Assembly (NCBI RefSeq): GCF_050948215.1
Contig: NW_027488956.1
Location: 123,689 to 187,688, forward strand
DNA length: 64,000 nucleotides
Reading direction: 5' to 3'
DNA from: Halictus rubicundus
Taxonomy: Eukaryota; Arthropoda; Insecta; Hymenoptera; Halictidae
Made by a program: the position numbers and the translations under genes. This document shows positions 26,216 to 41,550 of this stretch, in pieces; position 1 is the first letter of the stretch, and each line of letters begins with the position of its first letter. Below the pieces are notes generated by a model. The model did no database searches and was not told the origin of the DNA. It saw nothing but the letters and a program-made list of their open reading frames with translations.

Positions 26216-29140
26216 TCTATCCTATCCTATGCCATCCAATATCCTATCCTATCCTCTATCCTATCCTATACTCTATCCTATCCTATCGTCTATAATATCG
26301 AATCCTCTATCCTATCCTATCCTCTATCCTATACTATCCTCTATCCTATCTAAACCCCTATCCTATCCTAACCTCTATCCTAACCTATCCTATCTATTAT
26401 CGTATCCTCTATTATATCGTATCCTCCATCGTATCCTATGCTCTATCCTATCCTATCCTATCTATTATCGTATCCTCTATTATATCGTATCCTCCATCCT
26501 ACCCTATGCTCTATCCTATCCTATCCTCTATCCTACCCTATCCTCTATCCTATCCTATCCTCTATCCTATCCTATCCTCTATCCTATCCTATCCTGTATC
26601 CTATCCTATCCTGTATTCTATCCTATCCTCTATCCCATCCTATCATCTATCCTATCCTATCCTGTATCCCATCCTATCCTCTATCCTATCCTATTATCTA
26701 TCCTATCCTATCCTCTATCCTATCCTATCCTCTATCGTATCCTATCCTCTATCCTATCCTATCCTCTATCCTATCCTATCCTCTATCCTACCCTATCATC
26801 TATCCTATCCTATCCTCTATAATATCGTATCCTCTATCCTATCCTATCCTCTATCCTATAATATCATCTATCCTATCCTATCCTATCCTCTATCCTATCC
26901 TATCCTCTATCCTATCCAATCCTCTATCCTATCCTCTATCCTATCCTATGCCATCCAATATCCTATCCTATCCTCTATACTATCCTATGCCATCCAATAT
27001 CCTATCCTATCCTCTATCCTATCCTATGCCATCCAATATCCTATCCTATACTCTATCCTATCCTATCGTCTATAATATCGAATCCTCTATCCTATCCTAT
27101 CCTCTCTCCTATCCTATCCTCTATCCTATCCTATCCTCTATCCTATCCAATCCTCTATCCTATCCTCTAGCCTATCCTATGCCATCCAATATCCTATCCT
27201 ATCCTCTATACTATCCTATGCCATCCAATATCCTATCCTATCCTCTATCCTATCCTATGCCATCCAATATCCTATCCTATCCTCTATCCTATCCTATACT
27301 CTATCCTATCCTATCGTCTATAATATCGAATCCTCTATCCTATCCTATCCTCTATCCTATCCTATCCTCTATCCTCTCCTATCCTCTATCCTCTCCTATC
27401 CTCTATCCTATCCTATCCCCTATCCTATCCTATCCTCTATCCTATCTAATACCATATTTCTATCCTCTATCCCATCCTATACTCAATCCTATCCTATACT
27501 GTATTATATCCTATCCTCTATCCTATCCTATGCCATCCAATATCCTATCCTATCCTCTATCCTATCCTATACTCTATCCTATCCTATCGTCTATAATATC
27601 GAATCCTCTATCCTATCCTATCCTCTATTGTATCCTATCCTCTATCCTCTCCTATCCTCTATCCTCTCCTATCCTCTATCCTATCCTATCCCCTATCCTA
27701 TCCTATCCTCTATCCTATCTAATACCATATTTCTATCCTCTATCCTATCCTATCCTCTATCCTATCCTCTATCCTATCCTATGCCATCCAATATCCTATC
27801 CTATCCTCTATCCTATCCTATGCCATCCAATATCCTATCCTATCCTCTATCCTATCCTATACTCTATCCTATCCTATCGTCTATAATATCGAATCCTTTA
27901 TCCTATCCTATCCTCTATCCTATACTATCCTCTATCCTATCTAAACCCCTATCCTATCCTATCCTCTATCCTAACCTATCCTATCTATTATCGTATCCTC
28001 TATTATATCGTATCCTCCATCGTATCCTATGCTCTATCCAATCCTATGCTCTATCCTATCCTATCCTATCTATTATCGTATCCTCTATTATATCGTATCC
28101 TCCATCCTATCCTATGCTCTATCCTATCCTATCCTCTATCCTACCCTATCCTCTATCCTATCCTATCCTCTATCCTATCCTATCCTCTATCCTATCCTAT
28201 CCTGTATCCTACCCTATCCTCTATTCTATCCTATCCTCTATCCCATCCTATCATCTATCCTATCCTATCCTGTATCCCATCCTATCCTCTATCCTATCCT
28301 ATCCTCTATCCTATCCTATCCTCTATCCTATCCTATACTCTATCCTATCCTATCGTCTATAATATCGAATCCTCTATCCTATCCTATCCTCTCTCCTATC
28401 CTATCCTCTATCCTATCCTATCCTCTATCCTATCCAATCCTCTATCCTATCCTCTATCCTATCCTATGCCATCCAATATCCTATCCTATCCTCTATACTA
28501 TCCTATGCCATCCAATATCCTATCCTATGCCATCCAATATCCTATCCTATCCTCTATCCTATCCTATACTCTATCCTATCCTATCGTCTATAATATCGAA
28601 TCCTCTATCCTATCCTATCCTCTATCCTATCCTATCCTCTATCCTCTCCTATCCTCTATCCTCTCCTATCCTCTATCCTATCCTATCCCCTATCCTATCC
28701 TATCCTCTATCCTATCTAATACCATATTTCTATCCTCTATCCCATCCTATACTCAATCCTATCCTATACTGTATTATATCCTATCCTCTTTCCTATCCTC
28801 TATCATATCGTATCCTCTATCCTATCCTATCCTCTACCCTATCCTATCCTCTATCCTAGCCTATCCTCTATTCTAACCTATCCTTTATCCTATCCTACCC
28901 TCTATCCTATCCTATCCTCTATCCTATCCTATCCTATCCTCTATCCTATCCTATCCTATCCTCTATCCTATCCTATCCTATACCCTATCCTATCCTCTAT
29001 CCCATCCTATACTCAATCCTATCCTATACTGTATTATATCCTATCCTCTTTCCTATCCTCTATCATATCGTATCCTCTATCCTATCCTATCCTCTATCCT
29101 ATCCTATCCTCTATCCTATCCAATCCTCTATCCTATCCTC
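26216..29140. repeat. 3,265-bp HOR, copy 1
   Basis: Many landmarks recur at exactly +3,265: ATGCCATCC 26,229 to 29,494, ATGCTC 26,438 to 29,703, ATGCTC 28,046 to 31,311, and the CTCTATTGTATCC unit at 27,625 to 30,890. The constant offset over 2.9 kb means no net gain or loss of units. Similarity stops near 29,140 / 32,405. Contents: 39-bp unit clusters, CTCTCCTATCC pairs, CTAATACCATATTTC blocks and CTAAACCCC. Confidence 0.87.
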
Positions 29141-29480
29141 TATCCCATCCTATCCTCTATCCTATCCTATCCTCTATCCTATCCTCTATACTATCCTATG
29201 CCATCCAATATCCTATCCTATCCTCAATCCTATCCTGTCATCTATCCTATCCTATCCTCTATCCCATCCTATCCTCTATCCTATCCTATCCTCTATCCTA
29301 TCCTATCCTCTATCCTACCCTATCCTCTATCCTATCCTATCCTCTATAATATCGTATCCTCTATCCTATCCTATCCTCTATCCTATAATATCATCCATCC
29401 TATCCTATCCTCTATCCTCTATCCTATCCTCTATCCTATCCTCTATCCTATCCTATGCCATCCAATATCCTATCCTATCC
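29141..29480. repeat. Spacer between the 3,265-bp copies
   Basis: About 340 bp with CCTGTCATC, CTATAATATCG, ATAATATCATCCATCC and one 39-bp unit start at 29,198. It resembles the left flank of GCCATCC pairs at 17.0, 19.2 and 24.5 kb rather than either neighbour. Confidence 0.7.
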
Positions 29481-32405
29481 TCTATCCTATCCTATGCCAT
29501 CCAATATCCTATCCTATCCTCTATCCTATCCTATACTCTATCCTATCCTATCGTCTATAATATCGAATCCTCTATCCTATCCTATCCTCTATCCTATACT
29601 ATCCTCTATCCTATCTAAACCCCTATCCTATCCTAACCTCTATCCTAACCTATCCTATCTATTATCGTATCCTCTATTATATCGTATCCTCCATCGTATC
29701 CTATGCTCTATCCTATCCTATCCTATCTATTATCGTATCCTCTATTATATCGTAACCTCCATCCTACCCTATGCTCTATCCTATCCTATCCTCTATCCTA
29801 CCCTATCCTCTATCCTATCCTATCCTCTATCCTATCCTATCCTCTATCCTATCCTATCCTGTATCCTATCCTATCCTGTATTCTATCCTATCCTCTATCC
29901 CATCCTATCATCTATCCTATCCTATCCTGTATCCCATCCTATCCTCTATCCTATCCTATCCTCTATCCTATCCTATCCTCTATCCTATCCTATCCTCTAT
30001 CGTATCCTATCCTCTATCCTATCCTATCCTCTATCCTATCCTATCCTCTATCCTACCCTATCATCTATCCTATCCTATCCTCTATAATATCGTATCCTCT
30101 ATCCTATCCTATCCTCTATCCTATAATATCATCTATCCTATCCTATCCTATCCTCTATCCTATCCTATCCTCTATCCTATCCAATCCTCTATCCTATCCT
30201 CTATCCTATCCTATGCCATCCAATATCCTATCCTATCCTCTATACTATCCTATGCCATCCAATATCCTATCCTATCCTCTATCCTATCCTATGCCATCCA
30301 ATATCCTATCCTATACTCTATCCTATCCTATCGTCTATAATATCGAATCCTCTATCCTATCCTATCCTCTCTCCTATCCTATCCTCTATCCTATCCTATC
30401 CTCTATCCTATCCAATCCTCTATCCTATCCTCTAGCCTATCCTATGCCATCCAATATCCTATCCTATCCTCTATACTATCCTATGCCATCCAATATCCTA
30501 TCCTATCCTCTATCCTATCCTATGCCATCCAATATCCTATCCTATCCTCTATCCTATCCTATACTCTATCCTATCCTATCGTCTATAATATCGAATCCTC
30601 TATCCTATCCTATCCTCTATCCTATCCTATCCTCTATCCTCTCCTATCCTCTATCCTCTCCTATCCTCTATCCTATCCTATCCCCTATCCTATCCTATCC
30701 TCTATCCTATCTAATACCATATTTCTATCCTCTATCCCATCCTATACTCAATCCTATCCTATACTGTATTATATCCTATCCTCTATCCTATCCTATGCCA
30801 TCCAATATCCTATCCTATCCTCTATCCTATCCTATACTCTATCCTATCCTATCGTCTATAATATCGAATCCTCTATCCTATCCTATCCTCTATTGTATCC
30901 TATCCTCTATCCTCTCCTATCCTCTATCCTCTCCTATCCTCTATCCTATCCTATCCCCTATCCTATCCTATCCTCTATCCTATCTAATACCATATTTCTA
31001 TCCTCTATCCTATCCTATCCTCTATCCTATCCTCTATCCTATCCTATGCCATCCAATATCCTATCCTATCCTCTATCCTATCCTATGCCATCCAATATCC
31101 TATCCTATCCTCTATCCTATCCTATACTCTATCCTATCCTATCGTCTATAATATCGAATCCTTTATCCTATCCTATCCTCTATCCTATACTATCCTCTAT
31201 CCTATCTAAACCCCTATCCTATCCTATCCTCTATCCTAACCTATCCTATCTATTATCGTATCCTCTATTATATCGTATCCTCCATCGTATCCTATGCTCT
31301 ATCCAATCCTATGCTGTATCCTATCCTATCCTATCTATTATCGTATCCTCTATTATATCGTATCCTCCATCCTATCCTATGCTCTATCCTATCCTATCCT
31401 CTATCCTACCCTATCCTCTATCCTATCCTATCCTCTATCCTATCCTATCCTCTATCCTATCCTATCCTGTATCCTACCCTATCCTCTATTCTATCCTATC
31501 CTCTATCCCATCCTATCATCTATCCTATCCTATCCTGTATCCCATCCTATCCTCTATCCTATCCTATCCTCTATCCTATCCTATCCTCTATCCTATCCTA
31601 TACTCTATCCTATCCTATCGTCTATAATATCGAATCCTCTATCCTATCCTATCCTCTCTCCTATCCTATCCTCTATCCTATCCTATCCTCTATCCTATCC
31701 AATCCTCTATCCTATCCTCTATCCTATCCTATGCCATCCAATATCCTATCCTATCCTCTATACTATCCTATGCCATCCAATATCCTATCCTATGCCATCC
31801 AATATCCTATCCTATCCTCTATCCTATCCTATACTCTATCCTATCCTATCGTCTATAATATCGAATCCTCTATCCTATCCTATCCTCTATCCTATCCTAT
31901 CCTCTATCCTCTCCTATCCTCTATCCTCTCCTATCCTCTATCCTATCCTATCCCCTATCCTATCCTATCCTCTATCCTATCTAATACCATATTTCTATCC
32001 TCTATCCCATCCTATACTCAATCCTATCCTATACTGTATTATATCCTATCCTCTTTCCTATCCTCTATCATATCGTATCCTCTATCCTATCCTATCCTCT
32101 ACCCTATCCTATCCTCTATCCTAGCCTATCCTCTATTCTAACCTATCCTTTATCCTATCCTACCCTCTATCCTATCCTATCCTCTATCCTATCCTATCCT
32201 ATCCTCTATCCTATCCTATCCTATCCTCTATCCTATCCTATCCTATACCCTATCCTATCCTCTATCCCATCCTATACTCAATCCTATCCTATACTGTATT
32301 ATATCCTATCCTCTTTCCTATCCTCTATCATATCGTATCCTCTATCCTATCCTATCCTCTATCCTATCCTATCCTCTATCCTATCCAATCCTCTATCCTA
32401 TCCTC
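29481..32405. repeat. 3,265-bp HOR, copy 2 (overlaps block A)
   Basis: Repeats 26,216-29,140 with a handful of substitutions, for example CGTAACCTCC near 29,753 against CGTATCCTCC and ATGCTGTATCC at 31,311 against ATGCTCTATCC. Positions after about 29,950 form block A, copied again at +7,873. The 27.6-29.1 kb piece therefore exists three times (27.6, 30.9 and 38.8 kb). Confidence 0.87.
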
Positions 32406-33680
32406 TATCCTATCCTATGCCATCCAATATCCTATCCTATCCTCTATACTATCCTATGCCATCCAATATCCTATCCTATCCTCTATCCTATCCTATGCCA
32501 TCCAATATCCTATCCTATCCTCTATCCTATCCTATCCTCTATCCTATCCTATCCTCTATCCTATCCTATCCTCTATCCTATCCTATCATCTATCCTATCC
32601 TATCCTGTATCCCATCCTATCCTCTATCCTATCCTATCCTCTATCCTATCCTATCCTCTATCCTATCCTATCCTCTATCGTATCCTATCCTCTATCCTAT
32701 CCTATCCTCTATCCTATCCTATCCTCTATCCTACCCTATCATCTATCCTATCCTATCCTCTATAATATCGTATCCTCTATCCTATCCTATCCTCTATCCT
32801 ATAATATCATCTATCCTATCCTATCCTCTATCCTATCCTATCCTATCCTCTATCCTATCTAATACCATATTTCTATCCTCTATCCCATCCTATACTCAAT
32901 CCTATCCTATACTGTATTATATCCTATCCTCTTTCCTATCCTCTATCATATCGTATCCTCTATCCTATCCTATCCTCTACCCTATCCTATCCTCTATCCT
33001 AGCCTATCCTCTATTCTAACCTATCCTTTATCCTATCCTACCCTCTATCCTATCCTATCCTCTATCCTATCCTATCCTATCCTCTATCCTATCCTATCCT
33101 ATACCCTATCCTATCCTCTATCCCATCCTATACTCAATCCTATCCTATATTGTATTATATCCTATCCTCTTTCCTATCCTCTATCATATCGTATCCTCTA
33201 TCCTATCCTATCCTCTACGCTATAATATCCTCTATCCTATCCTATCCTCTATCCTATCCTCTATCCTATCCTATCCTCTATCCTATCCTATCCTCTATCC
33301 TATCCTCTCCTCTATCCTATCCTATCCTCTATCCTATCCTATCCTCAATCCTATCCTGTCATCTATCCTATCCTATCCTCTATCCCATCCTATCCTCTAT
33401 CCTATCCTATCCTCTATCCTATCCTATGCCATCCAATATCCTATCCTATCCTCTATCCTATCCTATACTCTATCCTATCCTATCGTCTATAATATCGAAT
33501 CCTCTATCCTATCCTATCCTCTATCCTATACTATCCTCTATCCTATCTAAACCCCTATCCTATCCTATCCTCTATCCTAACCTATCCTATCTATTATCGT
33601 ATCCTCTATTATATCGTATCCTCCATCCTATCCTATGCTCTATCCTATCCTATCCTCTATCCTCTATCCTATCCTATCCT
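32406..33680. repeat. End of block A: triple 39-bp unit and TATTGTATTATATCC
   Basis: Three GCCATCC units lie at 32,417, 32,456 and 32,495. They are followed by CCTGTATCCC, CGTATCC, a CTAATACCATATTTC block (32,855), CTAGCC and TTCTAACC units, and ATATTGTATTATATCC (33,147; the usual form is ATACTG). Also here are CTACGCTATAATATCC and CTAAACCCC at 33,546. All recur at +7,873 (32,417 to 40,290; 33,150 to 41,023). Confidence 0.84.
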
Positions 33681-35830
33681 CTATCCTATCCTATCCTATC
33701 CTCTATCCTATCCTATCCTACACTCAATATTATCCTATCCTCTATGCTATCCTATCCACTATCCTATCCTATCCTCTATCCTATCCTATCCTATCTATTA
33801 TCGTATCCTCTATTATATCGTATCATCCATCCTATCCTATCCTCTATCCTATCCTATCCTCTATCCTATCCTATCCTCTATCCTATCCTATCCTCTATCC
33901 CATCCTATCCTCTATCCTATCCTATCCTCTATCCTATCCTATCCTCTATCCTATCCTATCCTCTATCGTATCCTATCCTCTATCCTATCCCATCCTCTAT
34001 CCTACCCTATCCTCTATCCTACCCTATCCTCTATAATATCGTATCCTCTATCCTATCCTCTATCCTATCCTATCCCATCCAATATCCTATCCTATCCCCT
34101 ATCCTATCCTATACTCTATCCTATCCTATCGTCTATAATATCGAATCCTCTATCCTATCCTATCCTCTATCCTATCTAAACCCCTATCTATTATCGCATC
34201 CTCTATTATATCGTATCCTCCATCCTATCCTATGCTCTATCCTATCCTATCCTCTATCCTCTATCCTCTATCCTCTATCCTCTATCCTATCCTATCCTAT
34301 CCTCTATCCTATCCTATCCTATCCTATCCTCTATCCTATCCTATCCTCTATCCTATCCTATCCTCTATCCTATCCTCTATCATATCGTATCCTCTATCCT
34401 ATCCTATCCTCTATCCTATCCTATCCTCTATCCTATCCTATCCTGTATCCTATCCTATCCTCTATCCTATCCAATACCCTATCCTATCCTCTATCCCATC
34501 CTATACTCAATCCTATCCTATATTGTATTATATCCTATCCTCTTTCCTATCCTCTATCATATCGTATCCTCTATCCTATCCTATCCTCTACGCTACAATA
34601 TCCTCTATCCTATCCTATCCTCTATCCTATCCTCTATCCTATCCTATCCTCTATCCTATCCTATCCTCTATCCTATCCTCTCCTCTATCCTATCCTATCC
34701 TCTATCCTATACTATCCTCTATACTATCCTATCCTCTATCCTATCCTATCCTTTATCCTATCCTATCCTCAATCCTTCCTATCCTCTATCCTATCCTATC
34801 CTCTATACTATCCTATCCTCTATCCTACCCTATCCTCTATCCTATCCTATCCTCTATAATATCGTATCCTCTATCCTATCCTATCCTCTATCCTATCCTA
34901 TCCTCTATCCTATCGTATCCTCTATCCTATCCTATCCTCTATCCTATCCTATCCTCAATCCTACCCTGTCATCTATCCTATCCTATCCTCTATCCCATCC
35001 TATCCTCTATCCTATCCTATCCTCTATCCTATCCTATCCTCTATCCTACCCTATCCTCTATCCTATCCTATCCTCTATAATATCGTATCCTCTATCCTAT
35101 CCTATCCTCTATCCTATAATATCATCTATCCTATCCTATCCTCTATCCTATCCTATCCTCTATCCTATCCTCTATCCTATCCTATGCCATCCAATATCCT
35201 ATCCTATCCTCTATCCTATCCTATGCCATCCAATATCCTATCCTATCCTCTATCCTATCCTATACTCTATCCTATCCTATCGTCTATAATATCGAATCCT
35301 CTATCCTATCCTATCCTCTATCCTATACTATCCTCTATCCTATCTAAACCCCTATCCTATCCTATCCTCTATCCTAACCTATCCTATCTATTATCGTATC
35401 CTCTATTATATCGTATCCTCCATCCTATCCTATGCTCTATCCTATCCTATCCTCTATCCTACCCTATCCTCTATCCTATCCTATCCTCTATCCTATCCTA
35501 TACTCTATCCTACTCTATCGTCTATAATATCGAATCCTCGATCCTATCCAATCCTCTATCCTATCCTATACTCTATCCTATCCTATCGTCTATAATATAG
35601 AATCCTCTATCCTATCCTATCCTCTATCCTATCCTATCCTCTATCCTATCCTATCCTCTATCCTATCCTATCCTCTATCCTATCCTATCCTCTATCCTAT
35701 CCTATCCTCTATCGTATCCTATCCTCTATCCTATCCTATCCTCTATCCTATCCTATCCTCTATCCTACCCTATCATCTATCCTATCCTATCCTCTATAAT
35801 ATCGTATCCTCTATCCTATCCTATCCTCTA
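33681..35830. repeat. Block B, 2.15-kb HOR
   Basis: Starts near the TACACTCAATATTATCC unit (33,719). Contains CCCATCCAATATCC (about 34,077), CTAAACCCC (34,175), the heptamer run at 34,251-34,285, ATATTGTATTATATCC (34,521), AATCCTTCC, two GCCATCC units (35,184), CTACTCTATCG (35,510) and AATCCTCGATCC. Its abutting copy B' follows at +2,147, rising to +2,161, the 14-bp step equalling two extra heptamers. A third copy B'' lies at +7,873 to +7,911. Confidence 0.88.
34251..34285. repeat. Heptamer run CCTCTAT x 5
   Basis: Five tandem CCTCTAT follow ATGCTC + two pentamers. The same locus has three copies in most earlier units (2.8, 6.4, 8.9, 14.6, 16.3, 18.4 and 26.1 kb), two at 33.6, 41.5 and 51.7 kb, seven in B' and eight in B''. 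Confidence 0.92.
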
Positions 35831-37990
35831 TCCTATCCTATCCTATCCTCTATCCTATCCTATCCTACACTCAATATTATCCTATCCTCTATGCTATCCT
35901 ATCCACTATCCTATCCTATCCTCTATCCTATCCTATCCTATCTATTATCGTATCCTCTATTATATCGTATCATCCATCCTATCCTATCCTCTATCCTATC
36001 CTATCCTCTATCCTATCCTATCCTCTATCCTATCCTATCCTCTATCCCATCCTATCCTCTATCCTATCCTATCCTCTATCCTATCCTATCCTCTATCCTA
36101 TCCTATCCTCTATCGTATCCTATCCTCTATCCTATCCCATCCTCTATCCTACCCTATCCTCTATCCTACCCTATCCTCTATAATATCGTATCCTCTATCC
36201 TATCCTCTATCCTATCCTATCCCATCCAATATCCTATCCTATCCCCTATCCTATCCTATACTCTATCCTATCCTATCGTCTATAATATCGAATCCTCTAT
36301 CCTATCCTATCCTCTATCCTATCTAAACCCCTATCTATTATCGCATCCTCTATTATATCGTATCCTCCATCCTATCCTATGCTCTATCCTATCCTATCCT
36401 CTATCCTCTATCCTCTATCCTCTATCCTCTATCCTCTATCCTCTATCCTATCCTATCCTATCCTCTATCCTATCCTATCCTATCCTATCCTCTATCCTAT
36501 CCTATCCTCTATCCTATCCTATCCTCTATCCTATCCTCTATCATATCGTATCCTCTATCCTATCCTATCCTCTATCCTATCCTATCCTCTATCCTATCCT
36601 ATCCTGTATCCTATCCTATCCTCTATCCTATCCAATACCCTATCCTATCCTCTATCCCATCCTATACTCAATCCTATCCTATATTGTATTATATCCTATC
36701 CTCTTTCCTATCCTCTATCATATCGTATCCTCTATCCTATCCTATCCTCTACGCTATAATATCCTCTATCCTATCCTATCCTCTATCCTATCCTCTATCC
36801 TATCCTATCCTCTATCCTATCCTATCCTCTATCCTATCCTCTCCTCTATCCTATCCTATCCTCTATCCTATACTATCCTCTATACTATCCTATCCTCTAT
36901 CCTATCCTATCCTTTATCCTATCCTATCCTCAATCCTTCCTATCCTCTATCCTATCCTATCCTCTATACTATCCTATCCTCTATCCTACCCTATCCTCTA
37001 TCCTATCCTATCCTCTATAATATCGTATCCTCTATCCTATCCTATCCTCTATCCTATCCTATCCTCTATCCTATCGTATCCTCTATCCTATCCTATCCTC
37101 TATCCTATCCTATCCTCAATCCTATCCTGTCATCTATCCTATCCTATCCTCTATCCCATCCTATCCTCTATCCTATCCTATCCTCTATCCTATCCTATCC
37201 TCTATCCTACCCTATCCTCTATCCTATCCTATCCTCTATAATATCGTATCCTCTATCCTATCCTATCCTCTATCCTATAATATCATCTATCCTATCCTAT
37301 CCTCTATCCTATCCTATCCTCTATCCTATCCTCTATCCTATCCTATGCCATCCAATATCCTATCCTATCCTCTATCCTATCCTATGCCATCCAATATCCT
37401 ATCCTATCCTCTATCCTATCCTATACTCTATCCTATCCTATCGTCTATAATATCGAATCCTCTATCCTATCCTATCCTCTATCCTATACTATCCTCTATC
37501 CTATCTAAACCCCTATCCTATCCTATCCTCTATCCTAACCTATCCTATCTATTATCGTATCCTCTATTATATCGTATCCTCCATCCTATCCTATGCTCTA
37601 TCCTATCCTATCCTCTATCCTACCCTATCCTCTATCCTATCCTATCCTCTATCCTATCCTATACTCTATCCTACTCTATCGTCTATAATATCGAATCCTC
37701 GATCCTATCCAATCCTCTATCCTATCCTATACTCTATCCTATCCTATCGTCTATAATATAGAATCCTCTATCCTATCCTATCCTCTATCCTATCCTATCC
37801 TCTATCCTATCCTATCCTCTATCCTATCCTATCCTCTATCCTATCCTATCCTCTATCCTATCCTATCCTCTATCGTATCCTATCCTCTATCCTATCCTAT
37901 CCTCTATCCTATCCTATCCTCTATCCTACCCTATCATCTATCCTATCCTATCCTCTATAATATCGTATCCTCTATCCTATCCTATCCTCT
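35831..37990. repeat. Block B', tandem copy of block B
   Basis: Abuts block B. TACACTCAATATTATCC 33,719 to 35,866 (+2,147), ATGCCATCC 35,184 to 37,345 (+2,161), CGTATCC 35,710 to 37,871 (+2,161). The two blocks diverge after about 35,830 / 37,990. The last ~170 bp are shared with the start of A'. Confidence 0.87.
36398..36446. repeat. Heptamer run CCTCTAT x 7
   Basis: Same locus as 34,251-34,285 but with seven copies. The two additional heptamers exactly account for the 14-bp rise in the B to B' offset. Confidence 0.92.
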
Positions 37991-40900
37991 ATCCTATAAT
38001 ATCATCTATCCTATCCTATCCTATCCTCTATCCTATCCTATCCTCTATCCTATCCAATCCTCTATCCTATCCTCTATCCTATCCTATGCCATCCAATATC
38101 CTATCCTATCCTCTATACTATCCTATGCCATCCAATATCCTATCCTATCCTCTATCCTATCCTATGCCATCCAATATCCTATCCTATACTCTATCCTATC
38201 CTATCGTCTATAATATCGAATCCTCTATCCTATCCTATCCTCTCTCCTATCCTATCCTCTATCCTATCCTATCCTCTATCCTATCCAATCCTCTATCCTA
38301 TCCTCTAGCCTATCCTATGCCATCCAATATCCTATCCTATCCTCTATACTATCCTATGCCATCCAATATCCTATCCTATCCTCTATCCTATCCTATGCCA
38401 TCCAATATCCTATCCTATCCTCTATCCTATCCTATACTCTATCCTATCCTATCGTCTATAATATCGAATCCTCTATCCTATCCTATCCTCTATCCTATCC
38501 TATCCTCTATCCTCTCCTATCCTCTATCCTGTCCTATCCTCTATCCTATCCTATCCCCTATCCTATCCTATCCTCTATCCTATCTAATACCATATTTCTA
38601 TCCTCTATCCCATCCTATACTCAATCCTATCCTATACTGTATTATATCCTATCCTCTATCCTATCCTATGCCATCCAATATCCTATCCTATCCTCTATCC
38701 TATCCTATACTCTATCCTATCCTATCGTCTATAATATCGAATCCTCTATCCTATCCTATCCTCTATTGTATCCTATCCTCTATCCTCTCCTATCCTCTAT
38801 CCTCTCCTATCCTCTATCCTATCCTATCCCCTATCCTATCCTATCCTCTATCCTATCTAATACCATATTTCTATCCTCTATCCTATCCTATCCTCTATCC
38901 TATCCTCTATCCTATCCTATGCCATCCAATATCCTATCCTATCCTCTATCCTATCCTATGCCATCCAATATCCTATCCTATCCTCTATCCTATCCTATAC
39001 TCTATCCTATCCTATCGTCTATAATATCGAATCCTTTATCCTATCCTATCCTCTATCCTATACTATCCTCTATCCTATCTAAACCCCTATCCTATCCTAT
39101 CCTCTATCCTAACCTATCCTATCTATTATCGTATCCTCTATTATATCGTATCCTCCATCGTATCCTATGCTCTATCCAATCCTATGCTCTATCCTATCCT
39201 ATCCTATCTATTATCGTATCCTCTATTATATCGTATCCTCCATCCTATCCTATGCTCTATCCTATCCTATCCTCTATCCTACCCTATCCTCTATCCTATC
39301 CTATCCTCTATCCTATCCTATCCTCTATCCTATCCTATCCTGTATCCTACCCTATCCTCTATTCTATCCTATCCTCTATCCCATCCTATCATCTATCCTA
39401 TCCTATCCTGTATCCCATCCTATCCTCTATCCTATCCTATCCTCTATCCTATCCTATCCTCTATCCTATCCTATACTCTATCCTATCCTATCGTCTATAA
39501 TATCGAATCCTCTATCCTATCCTATCCTCTCTCCTATCCTATCCTCTATCCTATCCTATCCTCTATCCTATCCAATCCTCTATCCTATCCTCTATCCTAT
39601 CCTATGCCATCCAATATCCTATCCTATCCTCTATACTATCCTATGCCATCCAATATCCTATCCTATGCCATCCAATATCCTATCCTATCCTCTATCCTAT
39701 CCTATACTCTATCCTATCCTATCGTCTATAATATCGAATCCTCTATCCTATCCTATCCTCTATCCTATCCTATCCTCTATCCTCTCCTATCCTCTATCCT
39801 CTCCTATCCTCTATCCTATCCTATCCCCTATCCTATCCTATCCTCTATCCTATCTAATACCATATTTCTATCCTCTATCCCATCCTATACTCAATCCTAT
39901 CCTATACTGTATTATATCCTATCCTCTTTCCTATCCTCTATCATATCGTATCCTCTATCCTATCCTATCCTCTACCCTATCCTATCCTCTATCCTAGCCT
40001 ATCCTCTATTCTAACCTATCCTTTATCCTATCCTACCCTCTATCCTATCCTATCCTCTATCCTATCCTATCCTATCCTCTATCCTATCCTATCCTATCCT
40101 CTATCCTATCCTATCCTATACCCTATCCTATCCTCTATCCCATCCTATACTCAATCCTATCCTATACTGTATTATATCCTATCCTCTTTCCTATCCTCTA
40201 TCATATCGTATCCTCTATCCTATCCTATCCTCTATCCTATCCTATCCTCTATCCTATCCAATCCTCTATCCTATCCTCTATCCTATCCTATGCCATCCAA
40301 TATCCTATCCTATCCTCTATACTATCCTATGCCATCCAATATCCTATCCTATCCTCTATCCTATCCTATGCCATCCAATATCCTATCCTATCCTCTATCC
40401 TATCCTATCCTCTATCCTATCCTATCCTCTATCCTATCCTATCCTCTATCCTATCCTATCATCTATCCTATCCTATCCTGTATCCCATCCTATCCTCTAT
40501 CCTATCCTATCCTCTATCCTATCCTATCCTCTATCCTATCCTATCCTCTATCGTATCCTATCCTCTATCCTATCCTATCCTCTATCCTATCCTATCCTCT
40601 ATCCTACCCTATCATCTATCCTATCCTATCCTCTATAATATCGTATCCTCTATCCTATCCTATCCTCTATCCTATAATATCATCTATCCTATCCTATCCT
40701 CTATCCTATCCTATCCTATCCTCTATCCTATCTAATACCATATTTCTATCCTCTATCCCATCCTATACTCAATCCTATCCTATACTGTATTATATCCTAT
40801 CCTCTTTCCTATCCTCTATCATATCGTATCCTCTATCCTATCCTATCCTCTACCCTATCCTATCCTCTATCCTAGCCTATCCTCTATTCTAACCTATCCT

Positions 40901-41550
40901 TTATCCTATCCTACCCTCTATCCTATCCTATCCTCTATCCTATCCTATCCTATCCTCTATCCTATCCTATCCTATACCCTATCCTATCCTCTATCCCATC
41001 CTATACTCAATCCTATCCTATATTGTATTATATCCTATCCTCTTTCCTATCCTCTATCATATCGTATCCTCTATCCTATCCTATCCTCTACGCTATAATA
41101 TCCTCTATCCTATCCTATCCTCTATCCTATCCTCTATCCTATCCTATCCTCTATCCTATCCTATCCTCTATCCTATCCTCTCCTCTATCCTATCCTATCC
41201 TCTATCCTATCCTATCCTCAATCCTATCCTGTCATCTATCCTATCCTATCCTCTATCCCATCCTATCCTCTATCCTATCCTATCCTCTATCCTATCCTAT
41301 GCCATCCAATATCCTATCCTATCCTCTATCCTATCCTATACTCTATCCTATCCTATCGTCTATAATATCGAATCCTCTATCCTATCCTATCCTCTATCCT
41401 ATACTATCCTCTATCCTATCTAAACCCCTATCCTATCCTATCCTCTATCCTAACCTATCCTATCTATTATCGTATCCTCTATTATATCGTATCCTCCATC
41501 CTATCCTATGCTCTATCCTATCCTATCCTCTATCCTCTATCCTATCCTAT
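37820..41550. repeat. Block A', copy of 29,950-33,680 at +7,873
   Basis: CGTATCC 29,998 to 37,871, ATGCCATCC 30,213 to 38,086, CTCTATTGTATCC 30,890 to 38,763, ATGCTC 31,311 to 39,184, 32,417 to 40,290 and 33,635 to 41,508 are all exactly +7,873, so 3.7 kb carries no net length change. Small substitutions occur, for example CTGTCC near 38,529 against CTCTCC. Confidence 0.88.
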